Assembly: GCA_046727955.1 (NCBI GenBank)
Contig: JBKPDO010000361.1
Span: forward strand, 1 to 24,073
Direction of reading: 5' to 3'
DNA length: 24,073 nucleotides
Source of the DNA: DASVXQ01 sp046727955
GTDB lineage: Bacteria > Actinomycetota > CALGFH01
Both the position numbers and the translations under genes were made by a program. Shown piece by piece: positions 1 to 8,987 of this stretch. The notes beneath the pieces are model-generated. The model saw only the letters and a program-made list of their open reading frames with translations, searched no databases and was not told the DNA's origin. Each line of letters opens with the position of its first letter. Positions within the stretch are counted from its first letter, which is position 1.

Positions 1-1
1 C

Positions 2-79
2 ATCGAAGGCGAGTCCTACCGGCGACGCCAAAAGCCCACCATCGTTGACACCACCAAGGGAGACCACCATGCTCGCTGA
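2..79 (+). pseudogene. C-terminal fragment of an IS21-type helper ATPase (IstB-like), cut by the window edge
   Basis: The first bases read open from the window edge as IEGESYRRRQKPTIVDTTKG, then five more residues and a TGA. The IEGESYR-type block resembles the very end of IstB helper ATPases of IS21-family transposons, where an I-x-G-x-SYR block closes the protein; this is a match from memory. Only about 25 residues are visible, so the upstream part, which may be intact, lies outside the window. The non-coding sequence that follows has short repeated motifs, as IS ends do. It could be the end of another protein. Confidence 0.45.
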
Positions 80-285
80 CCAGACCAGGTGGTCCCAAGC
101 TCATGGCAAGACCCCGGTCCCATCACGCTGGCAAGCGACACTTGGCGGCTCTCCATGGTCACTCTCCATGGTCGGAGCTGGCCCCCGGTTCGCCCACTCT
201 CAGTGGTCACCATGGGGGCCGTTGCTTGCAAAAGCAAGCGACCCTGCGGCCCGTTATTCAACATAGCAGGACATGTGGATAAACC
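80..285. other. Non-coding stretch with short repeats, possible IS end
   Basis: I see no convincing gene here. The stretch holds a 13-bp near-tandem repeat (CTCCATGGTCAC / CTCCATGGTCGG, about 151–176), recurring TGGTC/GGTCCCA words, a hairpin GCTTGC-AAAA-GCAAGC at 224–239, and TGTGGATAA at 274–282, which is a perfect DnaA-box 9-mer read on the minus strand. Repeated short motifs beside an IstB-like end fit the transposase-binding end of an IS21-type element. I could not fix the exact inverted repeat or a target duplication. Confidence 0.35.
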
Positions 286-445
286 TTCGATGATGCGCCG
301 CTGGGACTCAGGTCGAGCACGTCGTCGCTGAGCGCCTCGAAGTCGGCGCGCAGCAGCCGGTGGCCCTCCTCCAGCCGCCCCGCAGGCGCTCGTAGACCTC
401 GTCCATCTGGGCGAGCAGCAGCCTGGTGCGGGATATGGCCGTCAG
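258..445 (-). pseudogene. Frameshifted coding remnant downstream of deoB
   Basis: On the minus strand, codons run on from the end of deoB (possible CTG at 443–445) and give residues such as RTRLLLAQMDEVYERL. They then lose frame near 376–386. Changing frame by one base continues a sensible amphipathic helix, GRLEEGHRLLRADFEALSDD, and then VLDLSPSG. That second frame stops at 258–260, inside the IS-like stretch. The codon usage in both halves resembles the neighbouring genes. The simplest reading is a short gene that has suffered a one-base change and lost its 3' end to an insertion. I do not recognise the family. Confidence 0.35.
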
Positions 446-1680
446 GGGAGGAGGTCGGCCGCGAACGAGCGACCGGGACCTACGGGCTCGACCTCGAGCA
501 GCTCCGCGACGGTCGCGCCGAGGTCGGCGAAGGTGGCCCGGTCGGCCAGGCGCGTGCCCGCCGTCCCGCCCGGGCTGAAGGCGACCATCGGCACCAGCTC
601 GCGGGTGTGATCGGTGCCCGGGGCGGTCGGGTCGCAGCCGTGGTCGGCGGTGAGGAACAGCCAGTCGGCGTCGCCCAGCTCGGCCACCACCTCCGGGAGG
701 CGGGCGTCCAGCTCCTCGAGGCAGCGGGCGTAGCCGGCGGCGTCCCGCCGGTGGCCGTACAGCATGTCGAAGTCGACCAGGTTGGTGAAGACGAGGGTGC
801 GCCCCTCGGGCCCCTCGCCACGGCCCTCGCCACGGCCCTCGCCACGGCCCTCGCCACGGCCCTCGTGCAGGAAGCGCACCGTGGCGTCCAGGGAGGTCTG
901 GTTGTCGAAGGTGTGATCGGAGCCGCTGAGGCCTCGCCCCGAGAAGATGTCCTCGATCTTGCCCACGCCGAGCGTGGTGACGCCCGCCTTGAGCGCCGCC
1001 TCCAGCACGGTCGGGCCGGCGGGCGGCAGGGCGTAGTCGCGGCGCTCCTTGGTGCGGAAGAAGGCGCCAGGCTCGCCGTCGAAGGGGCGCGCGATCACGC
1101 GGCCGACCGCGTGCGGCCCGGTGAGCAGCCGCCGGGCGATCTCGCACCACTGGTAGAGCTGCTCGAGGGGCACTACCCGTTTGTGGGCGGCGATCTGGAA
1201 CACCGAGTCGGCCGAGGTGTAGACGATGGGCTTGCCGGTGGCGAGGTGCTCCTCGCCGAGCTCGGCGATGATCTCCGTCCCGGAGGCCGGCTTGTTGCCA
1301 AGCACGCCGCGCCCGATGGCCGCGCTGAAGGCGTCGATCACCTCTGGCGGGAAGCCGTGCGGGTATGTGGGGAATGGCGCGTCGAGCACCACGCCCATCA
1401 TCTCCCAGTGCCCGGTGGTGGTGTCTTTGCCGGCGGAGCGCTCGGCCATGCGCGCGACCACCCCGGCCGCGTGGTCGTCACGTCCGGGTACGCCGGCGAT
1501 CCGGGTGAGCCGCCCGAGCCCCCAGGAGCCGAGGGTCGGCAGCTCGAGCTGGCCCACGGCCTCGGCGGTGTGAGCGAGCGTGTTGCTGCCCTCGTCGCCG
1601 TAGGCGGCGGCGTCAGGGGCGGCGCCGATCCCGAGCGAGTCGCAGACCAGCACGACGACCTTCCGCGGGCCCCGCGCCAT
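442..1680 (-). CDS. deoB: Phosphopentomutase
   Basis: It interconverts ribose-5-phosphate or deoxyribose-5-phosphate with the 1-phosphates, linking nucleoside salvage to the pentose phosphate pathway; it is a cytosolic enzyme of the alkaline phosphatase superfamily. The 412-residue product shows the metal-binding VLVCDSLGIGAAPDA (D14), the phospho-threonine segment GKDTTTGHWEMMG (about 85–95), ADSVFQIAAH, and the closing TADHGCDPTAPGTDHTRE metal site. The start is the ATG at 1680, which overlaps the upstream DksA-like stop by one base (TGATG). A longer start would run into that gene. Just before the conserved TLVFTNLVDFDMLYGHRRD block lies an Arg-Gly-Glu-rich stretch encoded by 12-bp repeats, absent from ordinary DeoB proteins I know. 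Confidence 0.93.
   Translation of the reverse strand: MARGPRKVVVLVCDSLGIGAAPDAAAYGDEGSNTLAHTAEAVGQLELPTLGSWGLGRLTRIAGVPGRDDHAAGVVARMAERSAGKDTTTGHWEMMGVVLDAPFPTYPHGFPPEVIDAFSAAIGRGVLGNKPASGTEIIAELGEEHLATGKPIVYTSADSVFQIAAHKRVVPLEQLYQWCEIARRLLTGPHAVGRVIARPFDGEPGAFFRTKERRDYALPPAGPTVLEAALKAGVTTLGVGKIEDIFSGRGLSGSDHTFDNQTSLDATVRFLHEGRGEGRGEGRGEGRGEGPEGRTLVFTNLVDFDMLYGHRRDAAGYARCLEELDARLPEVVAELGDADWLFLTADHGCDPTAPGTDHTRELVPMVAFSPGGTAGTRLADRATFADLGATVAELLEVEPVGPGRSFAADLLP
812..865 (-). repeat. 12-bp tandem repeat inside deoB
   Basis: Four full copies and one half copy of CCCTCGCCACGG (plus strand) lie head to tail. They encode a (GEGR)n stretch around DeoB residues 272–290, between the end of one strand (ATVRFLHE) and the conserved TLVFTNLVDFD block. 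The unit length is a multiple of three, so copy-number changes keep the frame. Confidence 0.92.
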
Positions 1681-2027
1681 CAGCGCGCCCTCTTGCAGGC
1701 GATGCACAGCCGCGTCGCCGGCAGGGCCTCCAGGCGCTCCTCCGGGATCGGCTGGCCGCAGCGCTGGCAGACCCCGTAGGTCCCCTGGTCGATGCGCTGC
1801 AGGGCGTCCTGCACCTCGCGCAGGGTGTCACGCAGGTTCTTGACCATCGTGAGCAGGTTGACGCGCTCGGCCGTGGCCTGGCCGGCATCGGCGAAGCCCG
1901 CGTCCAGAAAGGGGTTCTCGATGCCGTCGGCGTCGTGCTGCGCCCCCAGCTCCTCGAGCTGGCGCAGCAGCTCGACCTGCTCCCCGGTCAGCCGCTCGCG
2001 CAGCTGATCCGTCGTCTGCTGGTCCAT
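1680..2027 (-). CDS. DksA/TraR C4-type zinc-finger protein
   Basis: This 115-residue protein has a helical N-terminal half (about 1–85) and a C-terminal zinc finger, CQRCGQ…TRLCIACK. That layout is typical of the DksA/TraR family, which acts on RNA polymerase through its secondary channel and can modulate rRNA or stress promoters. The spacing and the TYGVCQRCGQPIPEERLEALP segment match the actinobacterial members (RbpA-unrelated, DksA-like). The start ATG at 2027 is preceded by GGAGGA at good spacing. The gene overlaps deoB by one base, so the two are probably co-translated. Whether it acts in the stringent response here is inference. Confidence 0.85.
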   Translation of the reverse strand: MDQQTTDQLRERLTGEQVELLRQLEELGAQHDADGIENPFLDAGFADAGQATAERVNLLTMVKNLRDTLREVQDALQRIDQGTYGVCQRCGQPIPEERLEALPATRLCIACKRAR

Positions 2028-2220
2028 CGCGCTCCTCCGTTGGGTCAGCGGCGGACGGCGACGGGCCGGGCCGCCCCGAGCACGCGCTCAGGGCCGTCGA
2101 CCGAGCCGCCCCCGCACCGGGAACGGGACGATGCCTGCTTCGCTGGTTCCAGCCGTACCCGGCAGACACGGGCACGACGGTTGAAGTAACTAATCAAAGT
2201 AAGGAAGAGAGCCTACAAGA
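2028..2220. other. Gap with an AT-rich patch between xerD and the dksA-like gene
   Basis: No gene is visible in this 193-bp gap. Most of it is GC-rich, but 2181–2220 is strikingly AT-rich for this genome. On the minus strand it holds TTGTAG (complement of 2213–2218) and GATTAG (complement of 2190–2195) spaced by 17 bp. That could be a weak promoter for the dksA-like gene and deoB, but the -10 match is poor. Confidence 0.3.
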
Positions 2221-3249
2221 TCATTGTGCCGGTAGAGCCGGGCGGCCGGGAGCGCCAGATCGGGCGCGCGGGTGGGAGCGCAGGTAGACCTCGCGGAGCC
2301 GATCCTGCGTCACCTTGGTATAGACCTGGGTCGTGGCAAGGCTGGCATGGCCGAGCAGCTCCTGCACGCTGCGGATGTCGGCGCCGCCGGCGAGCAGGTG
2401 GGTGGCGAAGGAGTGACGCAGCACGTGGGGCGAGACGTCCGCCTCCAGCCCCGCGCGCCTGGCATGGCGGCGCAGGATCTTCCAGCAGCCCTGACGAGTG
2501 AGCCGGGTGCCCTGTGCGTTGAGGAACAGCGCGGGTCCGGACCGTGCGCCGGCCAGCGACGGCCGGCCGCGGACGAGATAGGACTCCAGTGCCTGCCGCG
2601 CCGAGCGGCCGAGCGGCACCTGGCGCTCTCTGGACCCCTTGCCGAAGGCGCGGACAGCGCCGTCGTCCAGGTCGACGTCGTCGACGTCCAGCGCGGTCGC
2701 CTCGCTGACCCGCAGCCCGGCCGCGTACAGGGTCTCGAGCAGCGCCCGGTCGCGCAGCGCGCGCGGGTCGTCGCCGGCCACGGCCCCGAGCAGGGCCTCG
2801 ACCTGCTCGACCGACAGCGCCTTGGGGAGCGAGGATGGCACCCTCGGGGTGCCGAGGTCGTGCGAGGGGTCAGCCCCGGCCAGGCGCTCGCGCACCAGGA
2901 AGCGGTGGAAGCCGCGCACCGCGGCCAGGCTCCTGGCGATGCTGGAGGCGCGGTAGCGAGTGCCGACGGGGGTGGCGCCAGCGCGCAGCGCGCCGAGGAA
3001 CGCCACCACGTCCTCCTCCTCGGCCTGGGCGGGGTCGTCGATCCCGGCCGCCGCCAGCCAGCCGGCGTAGCGGTGCAGGTCGCGCCGGTAGGCGCTGAGG
3101 GTGTTGGCGGCCAGGCCGCGCTCCACCGTCAGGTAGTCCAGGAAGCGCCGCAGCGCGGCGCGGGCGGTGGGGCTGACCGGCGCGCTCGCGACCGAGGCGC
3201 GGGCCGGCGCGGGCCCGGAGCCGTCCGCTGCGGCGGGCGGGATGACCAT
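2221..3249 (-). CDS. xerD: Site-specific tyrosine recombinase XerD/XerC
   Basis: It is a tyrosine recombinase of the Xer type, which resolves chromosome dimers at dif during division. The 342-residue protein has an N-terminal SAM-like DNA-binding domain (about 30–125, LRRFLDYLTVERGLAANTL) and a C-terminal catalytic domain with all six active-site residues visible: R180 (AGLRVSE), K204 (FGKGSRE), H275 and R278 (SPHVLRHSFATH), H301 (LLGHASLATTQ) and the nucleophile Y310 (VYTKVTQ). It starts 6 bp after the ald stop, so it is likely co-transcribed with ald. The first ~25 residues are Ala/Pro-rich and a later start is possible. Position next to the NUDIX and pyrG genes matches Rv1701 in Mycobacterium, which favours a housekeeping Xer over a phage integrase. 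XerC versus XerD cannot be decided from motifs alone. Confidence 0.92.
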   Translation of the reverse strand: MVIPPAAADGSGPAPARASVASAPVSPTARAALRRFLDYLTVERGLAANTLSAYRRDLHRYAGWLAAAGIDDPAQAEEEDVVAFLGALRAGATPVGTRYRASSIARSLAAVRGFHRFLVRERLAGADPSHDLGTPRVPSSLPKALSVEQVEALLGAVAGDDPRALRDRALLETLYAAGLRVSEATALDVDDVDLDDGAVRAFGKGSRERQVPLGRSARQALESYLVRGRPSLAGARSGPALFLNAQGTRLTRQGCWKILRRHARRAGLEADVSPHVLRHSFATHLLAGGADIRSVQELLGHASLATTQVYTKVTQDRLREVYLRSHPRARSGAPGRPALPAQ

Positions 3250-3255
3250 GGTGGC

Positions 3256-4389
3256 TCAGTGCCCTCTGTCCAGCTCGGGGACGAGCTCCTCGAGCGGCCG
3301 CCAGGGAAGCTGGTGGGCCTCGGCGACCGGCTCGCTGACCAGCACCCCGTGATACACGTTCACCCCCATTGCCAGGGCCGGGTCGCGCGCCACCGCCGCC
3401 TCGAGACCGCTGTTGGCGATCGCCAGCACGTACGACAGGGTCACGTTGGTCAAGGCATAGGTCGAGGTGTGCGGCACCGCCCCGGGCATGTTCCCCACGC
3501 AGTAGTGGACGACCCCGTCGACCACGAAGGTCGGGTCGGAGAAGGTGGTCACGTGACTGGTCTCGAAGCAGCCGCCCTGGTCGATCGAGATGTCCACCAG
3601 GACGCTGCCCGAGCGCATCGCGCCGACCAGCTCCCTGGACACCAGGCGTGGCGCCCTGGCGCCGGGGATCAGCACCGCGCCGATTACCAGGTCGGCGCCG
3701 ACCAGCAGCTCCTCGATCGTCCTGCGGTTGGACATCAGGGTCAGGATGCGGCCTTTGTGGATGGAGTCGACCCAGCGCAGCTTGTCGACATTGCTGTCGA
3801 GCAGCACCACCTCGGCCTCCATCCCCGCCGCCACCTGGGCGGCGTTCTGGCCGGCCATGCCACCGCCCAGCACCACCACCCGCGCCGGCGCCACCCCGGA
3901 GACACCGCCCATGAGCACCCCGCGACCGCCCTGCTCGCGCTCGAGCAGGTGCGCGCCGGCCTGGGGCGCCATGCGCCCGGCGATCTCGCTCATGGGCGCG
4001 AGCAGTGGCAGCCGGCCGTCGGCGGTCTGGACGGTCTCGTAGGCGACCGCCGTCGTGCCGCTGTCGCACAGCGCCTGGGTCAGCTCCGCGCTGGCGGCCA
4101 GGTGCAGGTAGGTGAGGAGCACCTGCCCGCTCCGCAGCCGCGGGTACTCCTCCGGGATCGGCTCCTTGACCTTGAGCACGAGGTCAGCGCCGGCCCACAG
4201 CTCCTCAGGGCCGGGCACGATCTTGGCGCCGGCCTGGACGTAGTCGTCGTCGGGGATTGCCGATCCCGCCCCGGCGTCGTGCTCGACGAGGACCTGGTGG
4301 CCTGCGCCGATCAGCTCGTGGACGCCGACCGGAGTGCTGGCGACCCGGTACTCGTGGTCCTTGAGCTCACGCGGAACCCCCACTTGCAT
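3256..4389 (-). CDS. ald: Alanine dehydrogenase
   Basis: It reversibly converts L-alanine to pyruvate plus ammonium with NAD+, and links nitrogen and redox balance. The 377 residues match the family length. By count, the catalytic residues fall exactly where they do in the M. tuberculosis enzyme: K75 (VKEP), H96 (YLHLA) and D270 (VDISIDQGG). The Rossmann NAD site is VVVLGGGMAGQNAA (171–184), and AMGVNVYHGVL closes the protein. The ATG at 4389 is preceded by GGGAAGGGG. It lies between the NUDIX gene (98 bp upstream) and xerD (6 bp downstream). Ald is not part of this block in Mycobacterium, so its position here is a local rearrangement. Confidence 0.96.
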   Translation of the reverse strand: MQVGVPRELKDHEYRVASTPVGVHELIGAGHQVLVEHDAGAGSAIPDDDYVQAGAKIVPGPEELWAGADLVLKVKEPIPEEYPRLRSGQVLLTYLHLAASAELTQALCDSGTTAVAYETVQTADGRLPLLAPMSEIAGRMAPQAGAHLLEREQGGRGVLMGGVSGVAPARVVVLGGGMAGQNAAQVAAGMEAEVVLLDSNVDKLRWVDSIHKGRILTLMSNRRTIEELLVGADLVIGAVLIPGARAPRLVSRELVGAMRSGSVLVDISIDQGGCFETSHVTTFSDPTFVVDGVVHYCVGNMPGAVPHTSTYALTNVTLSYVLAIANSGLEAAVARDPALAMGVNVYHGVLVSEPVAEAHQLPWRPLEELVPELDRGH

Positions 4390-4487
4390 GAGCGCGCCCC
4401 TTCCCGTCGCCGCAGCCCTCGCTGGCTGATAGACAGAGCAAGTCTACGGGACTCCTATGCTGGACAGACCGGGGGACCTATGCCGGG

Positions 4488-5126
4488 TCAGGCAGGCGGG
4501 CGGTGGGCGGCGCGCTTGGCGGGCGCGTCGGGAGCGGGGCTGCCGGCCGGGTCGGGAACCCAGGCGCCGGCCCGCTTGAGACCGTAGAGACCGAGGGCGA
4601 CCAGCGTCTTGGAGTCCCCGGGCGGCCTGCCGGTGGCCACCGCCACCGCCTCCTCGTACTCCAGCCGGACGACCTGCAGGCCGGTCTCCTCCCAGTCGGC
4701 CTCGGGGATGCGCCCCCTGATGGGCCGCACCCCTTCGGCCAGGAACAGGTCGACGACCTCGTCGCTCCAGCCGGGCGTGGTGTAGAAAGTGGCGAGCCAG
4801 CTCAGCGTGCCGCTCTCGACCCGCAACTCCTCGGCCAGCTCGCGGCGCAGCGCGTCCTCGACCAGCTCGCCCTCCACGTCGTATTTGCCCGCCGGGATCT
4901 CGAGCAGCCTGGCTCCGATCGCATGGCGCCACTGGTCGACCAGCAGGATCTGGCCCTCCTCGTCCACGGCCAGGGCGGCGACCGCGCCGGGGTGCTCGAC
5001 CACTTCACGCGTGCCGGTGCGGCCGTCCGGGCTGGCGATGCGGTCCACGCGCACGTCGACGACGTGGCCCCGGAAGGGCCGGCTGCGCCCGAGGACCCGG
5101 AACGGCGGCTCCGCGGCGGCGGTCAC
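4488..5126 (-). CDS. NUDIX hydrolase, ADP-ribose pyrophosphatase type
   Basis: It probably hydrolyses ADP-ribose or a similar nucleoside-diphosphate sugar. The 212-residue protein carries the NUDIX box at about 80–106 (GKYDVEGELVEDALRRELAE, then ELRVESG). REL-x-EE is intact. There is one extra residue between the leading Gly and the first Glu, a variant usual in actinobacterial ADP-ribose pyrophosphatases. The IPAGKYD segment and W-S-DE after the box also fit that group. The start chosen is a GTG at 5126, three bases after the pyrG stop, because conserved sequence (PPFRVLGRSRPFRGHVV) begins just after it. No clear ribosome-binding site is seen, so it probably relies on translational coupling. 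It corresponds in position to Rv1700. Confidence 0.88.
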   Translation of the reverse strand: MTAAAEPPFRVLGRSRPFRGHVVDVRVDRIASPDGRTGTREVVEHPGAVAALAVDEEGQILLVDQWRHAIGARLLEIPAGKYDVEGELVEDALRRELAEELRVESGTLSWLATFYTTPGWSDEVVDLFLAEGVRPIRGRIPEADWEETGLQVVRLEYEEAVAVATGRPPGDSKTLVALGLYGLKRAGAWVPDPAGSPAPDAPAKRAAHRPPA

Positions 5127-5128
5127 GG

Positions 5129-7105
<1,977 letters not shown>

Positions 7106-7381
7106 GATCGATTGACCCCCTTTGGACCCCACTGGGGGAGGCCAGGCACTCACCTGGCCAGACAGGTCCTCGGGATCTCAGAGTACCACGCCAGGTCCCG
7201 GCTCCGGGCAAGCGTATAGCGCCGGTCAAGTAGCCGGTTTGAGGGTGATTGGGGGCCACCGGGGGCGGCGCGCAAGGCCAGGAGCTGCACGTATGGTCTG
7301 GCGCTGCATGCTGCGCCGCCTACTTGACCGGCGCTCCAGGACGAATGCGGCAAGATGCCCCAACGCAGCAAGGTGGATCGG
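7106..7381. promoter_or_regulatory. pyrG upstream region with a long inverted repeat
   Basis: This gap separates the MraY-like gene from pyrG and should hold the pyrG promoter or leader on the minus strand. It contains a perfect 16-bp inverted repeat (AGCGCCGGTCAAGTAG at 7218–7233 and its complement at 7320–7335) enclosing 86 bp, a small CCCC-ACT-GGGG hairpin at 7127–7137, and ACCTG/CAGGT at 7152–7167. I could not find a convincing -35/-10 pair; a lone TACTCT on the minus strand (7180–7185) is the best -10 candidate. Confidence 0.4.
7218..7335. repeat. 16-bp perfect inverted repeat, 86-bp interior
   Basis: The left arm is 7218–7233 (AGCGCCGGTCAAGTAG) and the right arm 7320–7335 is its exact complement. 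Pairing fails at the next base on both sides. The interior does not encode anything recognisable. The arms could be ends of a miniature mobile element, paired regulator sites for pyrG, or the base of a leader hairpin. Confidence 0.85.
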
Positions 7382-8245
7382 TCAGTCGGTGTCGCGGCCA
7401 AAGCGGTCGGCGGCGCGGAGCCAGCGGTTGCCGTCGATGACGCGGGAGAACGAGATCCGCTCGCTGGCCGCCTGGAGCAGGAGCAGCAGCACCGCCAGAG
7501 TCCACAGCAGCCAGGTCGGCCCGGTGACGAGCAGGGCTCCCACCACCGCGCCGATCGCGTTGGCGCCCGCGTCGCCCAGCATCCCCCGCTCGCCCAGGTC
7601 CAGCGGCAGGGCCGCGGCGGTGGCGCCCGCGAGCCCCGCCGACCAGGCGCCGCCCGTCGGCTCCAGCACGCAGCCGATCACCCACAGCGGCAGGAACACC
7701 TTGGCGCAGCGCCCCGGCCGCAGGTCCAGCAGGTTGGCGACGTTGGCGCTGGAGGCGATCACCACCGCGCCGACCAGCACCAGGTACCAGGGCCGCCCCG
7801 GCCCCACCGCCAGCGGCGCCACCACCAGCGCCGCCAGCATCCCACCGAGCAGCTTCACCGCCCCGCCGGTAAGGCGGCCGCCTGCCAGCGCCGTCAAGTG
7901 CCCGCGGAAGCCGTGACTGCCCTCGTCCTGGACCAGGTCGTCCACCAGGCCGAGCAGAGCGAAGGCGAGCCCGGCCATCACCGCGGCCACCGCGGGGCCG
8001 TTCATGGCGATGCCGGCCCGGCTGGCCCAGCCCGGCGCCAGCTCGCCGGCCAGCGCCAGCAGCCCCGCCCAGGCGAGCAGGCCGACCGGCAGCACCAGGC
8101 CGAGCCCAGCCACCACCGTGCGCCTGCGGTAGTTGACCCGCGACAGGTTGGTGCGCGCCAGCGCCGCCAGCAGCTGCGGCGCCGCCCAGCTGCCCAGCGC
8201 GAAGCCAACCAGCAGGCCGGCCAGCGCGGCGATGAGCCGTCCCAT
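7382..8245 (-). CDS. MraY/WecA-type membrane glycosyl-phosphate transferase (GT4 family)
   Basis: Members of this polytopic family transfer a sugar-1-phosphate from a UDP-sugar to a polyprenyl phosphate. The 287-residue product has many hydrophobic segments (about 8–10). Family signatures are visible: GLVDDLVQD (Asp pair), ASSANVANLLDLRPGR (in place of NxxNxxDG) and GMLGDAGANAIGAVVG. The start ATG at 8245 has AGAGGAGA five bases upstream. It lies 10 bp after the GT2 gene in the SteA–SteB block. The LLDLRPGR variant belongs to MraY-like proteins that are not the peptidoglycan MraY, whose gene sits in the dcw cluster. The substrate is unknown. A role in making a lipid-linked envelope sugar is inference from family and context. 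Confidence 0.8.
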   Translation of the reverse strand: MGRLIAALAGLLVGFALGSWAAPQLLAALARTNLSRVNYRRRTVVAGLGLVLPVGLLAWAGLLALAGELAPGWASRAGIAMNGPAVAAVMAGLAFALLGLVDDLVQDEGSHGFRGHLTALAGGRLTGGAVKLLGGMLAALVVAPLAVGPGRPWYLVLVGAVVIASSANVANLLDLRPGRCAKVFLPLWVIGCVLEPTGGAWSAGLAGATAAALPLDLGERGMLGDAGANAIGAVVGALLVTGPTWLLWTLAVLLLLLQAASERISFSRVIDGNRWLRAADRFGRDTD

Positions 8246-8255
8246 TGCTCTCCTC

Positions 8256-8987
8256 TCAGCTGCCTCTGCTCCCCCGCCACACGCGGCGGCGCGACAGCTC
8301 ACGGACGATCGCCCCCGCCTGCCGGCCCCGGTGGAGGACCCCGGCGAGGTCCCGCCCGGTGGCCGCGTGGCGCAGGTCCACCTCGACCTCGATCACCCGC
8401 AGCCCGGCGCGGAGCGCGTCCACCGTCATGGCGACCTCCACACCGAAGCCGGGCGCGAACGGGATCAGCAGCGGCAGCGCGGACCAGCGCAGCGCGCGCT
8501 GGCCGGAGAGCGGCTCGCCGAGCCGGCGGCCGCTCAGCCGCTCCATGCCCCAGCGCGCCATGCCCATGGCCACCCCGAAGCCACCGGCTCCCGGCTGCGG
8601 CGGCAGGTCGGCCACCGCCACGTCCGCCTCCCTGGCGAGCACCGGCGCGAGCAGAGCCCCCAGGCCGGCGGCGCTGTCGCCGAGGTCGGCGTCGGCCAGC
8701 AGCAGCGCCTCGGGCTCCGGGGTGAGGCCGTCGGCGACCCGCTCCATCAGGGCGGCGAGCCCGGCGTTGAGCGCGTCGCCCTTGCCGACGTTGCGCGGCA
8801 GGTCCAGGCAGTGGGCCCCGGCCTCCAGCGCCCGCGCGGCGGTGGCGTCGGTGGAGCCGTCGCTGACCACCAGCACCTCGGCCACCTGCGACAGCTTGCG
8901 CAGCGCGGCCACGGTCGCGCCCACCCTGGCGTCCTCGTTGTAGGCGGGGACCAGGGCAAGGGCGTCCGCGCGCCGGGCCGGGCTCAT
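8256..8987 (-). CDS. Family 2 glycosyltransferase
   Basis: It is a soluble GT-A-fold transferase of 243 residues. Signatures in order are LVPAYNEDARVGATVAALR (nucleotide binding), VVSDGSTDATA, NVGKGDALNAG and LLADADLGD (metal-binding DxD type), then GFGVEVAMTVDA and EVEVDLRHAATGRD near the end. This pattern is seen in polyprenyl-phosphate sugar synthases and glucosyl-3-phosphoglycerate synthases. The lack of membrane segments fits either. The ATG overlaps the steB stop (ATGA), so it is translationally coupled to steB, and the MraY-like gene follows 10 bp later. The pair may build one lipid-linked sugar; donor and acceptor cannot be told from sequence. Confidence 0.83.
   Translation of the reverse strand: MSPARRADALALVPAYNEDARVGATVAALRKLSQVAEVLVVSDGSTDATAARALEAGAHCLDLPRNVGKGDALNAGLAALMERVADGLTPEPEALLLADADLGDSAAGLGALLAPVLAREADVAVADLPPQPGAGGFGVAMGMARWGMERLSGRRLGEPLSGQRALRWSALPLLIPFAPGFGVEVAMTVDALRAGLRVIEVEVDLRHAATGRDLAGVLHRGRQAGAIVRELSRRRVWRGSRGS

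Noticed and set aside
2272..4587. A long open frame on the plus strand opposite xerD and ald
   Set aside because: It is a high-GC antisense shadow; both minus-strand genes have full family motifs and the plus frame has none.
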